This document shows, piece after piece, positions 6,630 through 8,617 of a stretch of 8,617 nucleotides of DNA. A program made the translations under genes and the position numbers. How positions within the stretch are numbered: position 1 is the first letter of the stretch; every line of letters begins with the position of its first letter. The notes under the pieces were generated by a model. It did not search any database. It had not been told where the DNA came from and was given only the letters and a program-made list of their open reading frames with translations. This stretch comes from Actinomycetes bacterium (GTDB taxonomy: Bacteria; Actinomycetota; Actinomycetes; Actinomycetales; Cellulomonadaceae). The stretch lies in NCBI GenBank assembly GCA_023389545.1, contig JAEWEI010000139.1, positions 1 to 8,617 on the forward strand, read 5' to 3'.

Positions 6630-6851
6630 CTCCACGATCTTCCACTATCACGGCCGTTCATGTGGACGCATGTCCGATATGGGCGGGCTGCCCACCCCTT
6701 TGGCGGGCCCGTCGAGGGGCGGCGGCACCGTCTCGCAAGGGTCTTCGGTGGGCTCTGGCGAGCGCGTGTCATCCGCGCGTCGGCGGGGCAGGATGGGGGG
6801 AAGGGGCGCCGGCGCAGGCGCCCGGTCCCGTTCGAGCACTGGGGGAGCGCG
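6630..6851. promoter_or_regulatory. Divergent intergenic region between the two small SH3-like genes
   Basis: This 222-bp spacer must hold promoters for both flanking small genes, but I find no convincing -35/-10 pair on either strand. A minus-strand GATAGT (6643-6648) resembles a -10 box but has no matching -35. A 7-bp perfect hairpin, GGGCGCC at 6804-6810 with GGCGCCC at 6817-6823 (6-nt loop), lies about 28 nt before the DUF1918 start. A weaker TGGGC/GCCCA hairpin lies at 6680-6694. Short ORFs reading rightward through this stretch have no recognisable product and look spurious. Confidence 0.4.
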
Positions 6852-7064
6852 ATGAGGGCAACCGTGGGAGATCGCATCATGAGCAGTTCCGGGGTCGTGG
6901 GCGGCCACGTCCGCGAGGGCCTCGTGGTGGAGCTCAGGCACGCCGATGGGACTCCGCCCTTCGTGGTGCAGTGGGACGACTCCGGGGAGCGGACGCTGGT
7001 GTTCCCCGGTCCGGACACCACGCTGCGCACCGCCGACGGGCACGTGGCCCCCGGGCCTGTGTGA
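6852..7064 (+). CDS. DUF1918 domain-containing small protein
   Basis: A 70-residue cytoplasmic protein of the actinobacterial DUF1918 family, for which an SH3-like barrel structure exists (Mycobacterium tuberculosis Rv2302, from memory). Family features are the N-terminal MRATVGDRI, the central REGLVVELRHADGTPPFVVQW segment, then the DSGERTLVFPGPD closing motif. Family members have no established biochemical role. The ATG at 6852 is preceded by a GGGGAG Shine-Dalgarno about 5 nt upstream; the reading frame is open far upstream, but those starts lack ribosome-binding sites and family similarity. The residues replacing the usual conserved stretch after GDRI (MSSSGVVGGHV) look somewhat shortened or diverged. 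The gene converges on the hydrolase gene with only 17 nt between stops. Confidence 0.88.
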   Translation: MRATVGDRIMSSSGVVGGHVREGLVVELRHADGTPPFVVQWDDSGERTLVFPGPDTTLRTADGHVAPGPV

Positions 7065-7081
7065 CGTAGCCCGAGACGGCG

Positions 7082-7777
7082 TCAGGCCGGCACGGGGCGG
7101 GTCGTGCGCCAGCGGTGCGCCGCGTCGAGCAGGATGCGGTTGAACGCCGTCGGCGCATGGCTGTTCACGTCGTGGCCGGCGCCCGGCACCACCGTCAGCC
7201 GCGCGCTCGGCAGCACCGATAGGTAGCGCCTCTCGTCTATCCGCAGCGGGTCGCGCATGCCGTTCACCAGCCACACCGGGAGCCGCAGGACCCGCAGGTG
7301 CGCCAACGACGAGTACCCCTTGAGCGCGCCCAGCATGTCGCTCACCACATGCCAGTCGTCGCCGCCCAGGCCGAAGGCCCGCCACATGTGGTGGGTCACG
7401 CGGCGGTACGCGCCGATCGGCTTGCCGCGGAGCTCAGCCGAGCAGCCCGCCAGCACGACGCCGCCGAGCCTGTGCTGCTGGCTCGCCGCGTAGGCGAGGG
7501 ACGCGTACCCGCCCAGCGACAGCCCGACGAGCAGCGGCGGGGTGGGGCAGGCGCTGACGGCGGCGTCGATCGTGTCGAGGGCGGCGTCGAAGGTGAAGCG
7601 CTCGCCGCTGCGCGTGCCATGGCCCGGCAGGTCCACGGCATGGGCGCTGTGGCCGGACCTGGTCACGGCGGCGACCTGGCGGTCCCAGATCGCCGACGAG
7701 GTGCGCATGCCGTGCACGAACACGAGCGAGGCGGTGATGGCTGGCTCCTCTTCCGGTCGCCCGCGGCGGAGGGCCAC
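7082..7777 (-). CDS. Alpha/beta hydrolase fold protein
   Basis: Probable serine hydrolase of unknown substrate, 231 residues from GTG 7777. The first strand and oxyanion region read SLVFVHGMRTSSAIWDRQ (HG at residues 22-23). The nucleophile elbow is GLSLGG with Ser87. The acid is probably Asp176 in VNGMRDP, and the base His202 in GAGHDVNSHAP, giving a complete triad. A helical cap lies at about 115-165. There is no signal peptide, so it is cytoplasmic. The start is uncertain: GTG 7777 has only a weak ribosome-binding site. A very strong GAAGAGGAG lies further inside and is followed 6 nt later by ATC (7736-7738), where ITASLVFVHG would be a natural beginning. It is downstream of the DUF5701 gene on the same strand (89 nt apart), but a hairpin between them suggests separate transcripts. 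Esterase, lipase or thioesterase activity cannot be distinguished. Confidence 0.85.
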   Translation of the reverse strand: MALRRGRPEEEPAITASLVFVHGMRTSSAIWDRQVAAVTRSGHSAHAVDLPGHGTRSGERFTFDAALDTIDAAVSACPTPPLLVGLSLGGYASLAYAASQQHRLGGVVLAGCSAELRGKPIGAYRRVTHHMWRAFGLGGDDWHVVSDMLGALKGYSSLAHLRVLRLPVWLVNGMRDPLRIDERRYLSVLPSARLTVVPGAGHDVNSHAPTAFNRILLDAAHRWRTTRPVPA

Positions 7778-7820
7778 GGGTGAGGCTTCTGCGGCTTCTA
7801 CGCTGACGCTCGGAGGATAA

Positions 7821-7840
7821 GCCGTCCGGCTGTGGACGGC
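7821..7840 (-). terminator. Candidate intrinsic terminator downstream of the DUF5701 gene
   Basis: GCCGTCC (7821-7827) and GGACGGC (7834-7840) form a perfect 7-bp stem around a 6-nt loop. Read on the minus strand it lies 26 nt after the DUF5701 stop and is followed by TTATCC, a short T-containing tail. The position between two same-strand genes fits termination of the upstream gene before the hydrolase. Confidence 0.55.
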
Positions 7841-7879
7841 TCTCAGGCTTTCAGGCTCTCAGGCTCTCAGGCTCCCTGG
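7840..7879. repeat. Short tandem repeat, five 8-bp units
   Basis: The plus strand reads CTCTCAGG, CTTTCAGG, CTCTCAGG, CTCTCAGG, CTCCCTGG in direct succession (7840-7847, 7848-7855, 7856-7863, 7864-7871, 7872-7879). Three units are identical, one has a single substitution, and the last is degenerate. The minus-strand unit CCTGAGAG contains TGA, which supplies the stop codon of the DUF5701 gene at 7867-7869. The array abuts the terminator hairpin. It was probably made by slippage and could vary in copy number between strains. Confidence 0.85.
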
Positions 7880-8607
7880 CGGCCGGCGGCCGACGCGGCG
7901 CCGAGCCAGGTGTGCGGATTGCGGTCCCAGCACCAGCCGAGCTTCGCACGGCGCTCGCTGATCCACACGGCGGGCACTCGCTGGTTGCCGGCCCGCGAGC
8001 CCATCAGCGAGTAGCACTTGTTGGGCCGCAGCATGTCGGGCCGCACGACGGTCAGGGCGACGCCCTCGGCGATCGTCAGCGGCGTCCGGCCCCGGGCGCG
8101 CACGGCGGCCAGCGCGTCCTCGGGGCGCGTCCCGCAGAACTCCGAGCCGGTGTCGATGCCATACAGCAGCCAGGCCTGCCCCGCGGGCTGCTCGACGCCC
8201 TCGATGGGCCGGTAGGTCGCGAGCTCGTCCCGGTCGATGACGCTGACGCCGCGCTGGCGGCCTCGGCGCATCGCGGGCACCACAGCGTTGACGTCGTGGC
8301 CGTGCTCCGCGAGGGCCTCGGGGCTCAGCACGAGCACGAACGGGACGTGGTCGTCGCCGGCGTCGGCCGCGTCGGCGGGGGAGGCGGGCAGCGCCGCGAC
8401 CAGGGCGCGCAGCGGCTCGGTGAGGGAGCGCAGGCCCGCGGCGTCGAGGCCGAGGAGAGCAGCCACGCCCAGGTCCGTGTACGCCTGGACCTGGCGGTCG
8501 AACTCCGCCTGTGGGTCTGCGGCGGGGTCGTAGGCCGTGGCAGCCGGGGACGCCTCGGCGCTGGCGGTGGGCAACAGTGGGTCGACTGGCGTGATCACTG
8601 TGGGCAT
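7867..8607 (-). CDS. DUF5701 family protein
   Basis: A 246-residue protein resembling the actinobacterial DUF5701 family, whose function is unknown. Residues 1-33 are Ala/Pro-rich and variable. A conserved-looking block starts at about 36 (FDRQVQAYTDLGVAALLGL). It continues with VPFVLVLSPEAL (88-99), a core from YRPIEGVEQPAG (132-143) through GRTPLTIAEGVALTVVRPDML (173-193), and an end motif CYSLMGSRAGNQRVPAVWIS (198-217) then LGWCWDRNPHTWLG (223-236). No signal peptide, membrane segment or catalytic motif is recognised. The conserved tryptophans, cysteines and His-Thr near the C-terminus may mark a binding site, but this is speculation. ATG 8607 is the only good start; the window ends 10 nt upstream, so its ribosome-binding site cannot be judged. 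The stop codon lies in the first perfect unit of a tandem 8-bp repeat. Confidence 0.82.
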   Translation of the reverse strand: MPTVITPVDPLLPTASAEASPAATAYDPAADPQAEFDRQVQAYTDLGVAALLGLDAAGLRSLTEPLRALVAALPASPADAADAGDDHVPFVLVLSPEALAEHGHDVNAVVPAMRRGRQRGVSVIDRDELATYRPIEGVEQPAGQAWLLYGIDTGSEFCGTRPEDALAAVRARGRTPLTIAEGVALTVVRPDMLRPNKCYSLMGSRAGNQRVPAVWISERRAKLGWCWDRNPHTWLGAASAAGRQGA

Positions 8608-8617
8608 GGGAGCGGAA

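Noticed and set aside
6597..6851. Extended upstream start for the DUF1918 gene (155-residue version)
   Set aside because: The extension runs through the divergent promoter region and overlaps the start of the opposite gene. It has low-complexity sequence, and the family begins at MRATVGDRI.
7064..7082. Bidirectional terminator between the DUF1918 and hydrolase stops
   Set aside because: The 17-nt gap holds no stem of useful length and no T-run on either strand.
7840..7879. CRISPR-like array
   Set aside because: Units are 8 bp and directly abutting with no spacers, so this is a simple tandem repeat.

Overview
The window is GC-rich (around 70%) with strong G/C third-position bias, GTG and TTG starts, and small protein families typical of Actinobacteria (DUF1918, DUF5701). 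A Micrococcales-type actinomycete such as Cellulomonas or a relative is the best guess, from general resemblance only. No tRNA, rRNA, CRISPR array, transposase or phage gene is visible.

Left part (1-6361): a carbohydrate uptake and hydrolysis locus. A LacI/GalR-type regulator runs leftward off the window edge. Divergent from it is an apparent four-gene operon: a lipoprotein solute-binding protein, two CUT1-type ABC permeases whose genes overlap by 4 nt, and a cytoplasmic GH127 (DUF1680) enzyme with the complete Glu/Cys zinc-thiolate active site of beta-L-arabinofuranosidases. The intergenic region holds a good sigma-70-type promoter (TTGACC-17 nt-TAGCGT) with a 16-bp LacI-like palindrome lying across the predicted transcription start. 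The simplest model is that a short arabinofuranosyl-containing oligosaccharide, possibly from plant hydroxyproline-rich glycoproteins, is captured by the lipoprotein, imported, and trimmed in the cytoplasm by the GH127 enzyme, with the LacI protein repressing until a sugar signal appears. No ABC ATPase and no secreted glycosidase is present. A shared MsiK-type ATPase elsewhere would be expected.

Middle (6362-7064): two small proteins are transcribed divergently from a 222-bp spacer. One (leftward) has a PcrA/UvrD C-terminal Tudor-like module. The other (rightward) is a DUF1918 protein. Both are probably small SH3-like beta-barrels, and neither has an obvious link to the sugar locus.

Right part (7082-8607): two leftward genes, a DUF5701 protein followed by an alpha/beta hydrolase. 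They are separated by an 8-bp tandem repeat array that overlaps the DUF5701 stop codon and by a hairpin terminator candidate. The hydrolase has a puzzling start region: an ideal Shine-Dalgarno sequence sits before an ATC codon exactly where homologues would be expected to begin.

The most interesting items are the GH127 transport locus with its operator, the free-standing Tudor-like protein, and the possible ATC start. Nothing here clearly amounts to an entirely new kind of system.
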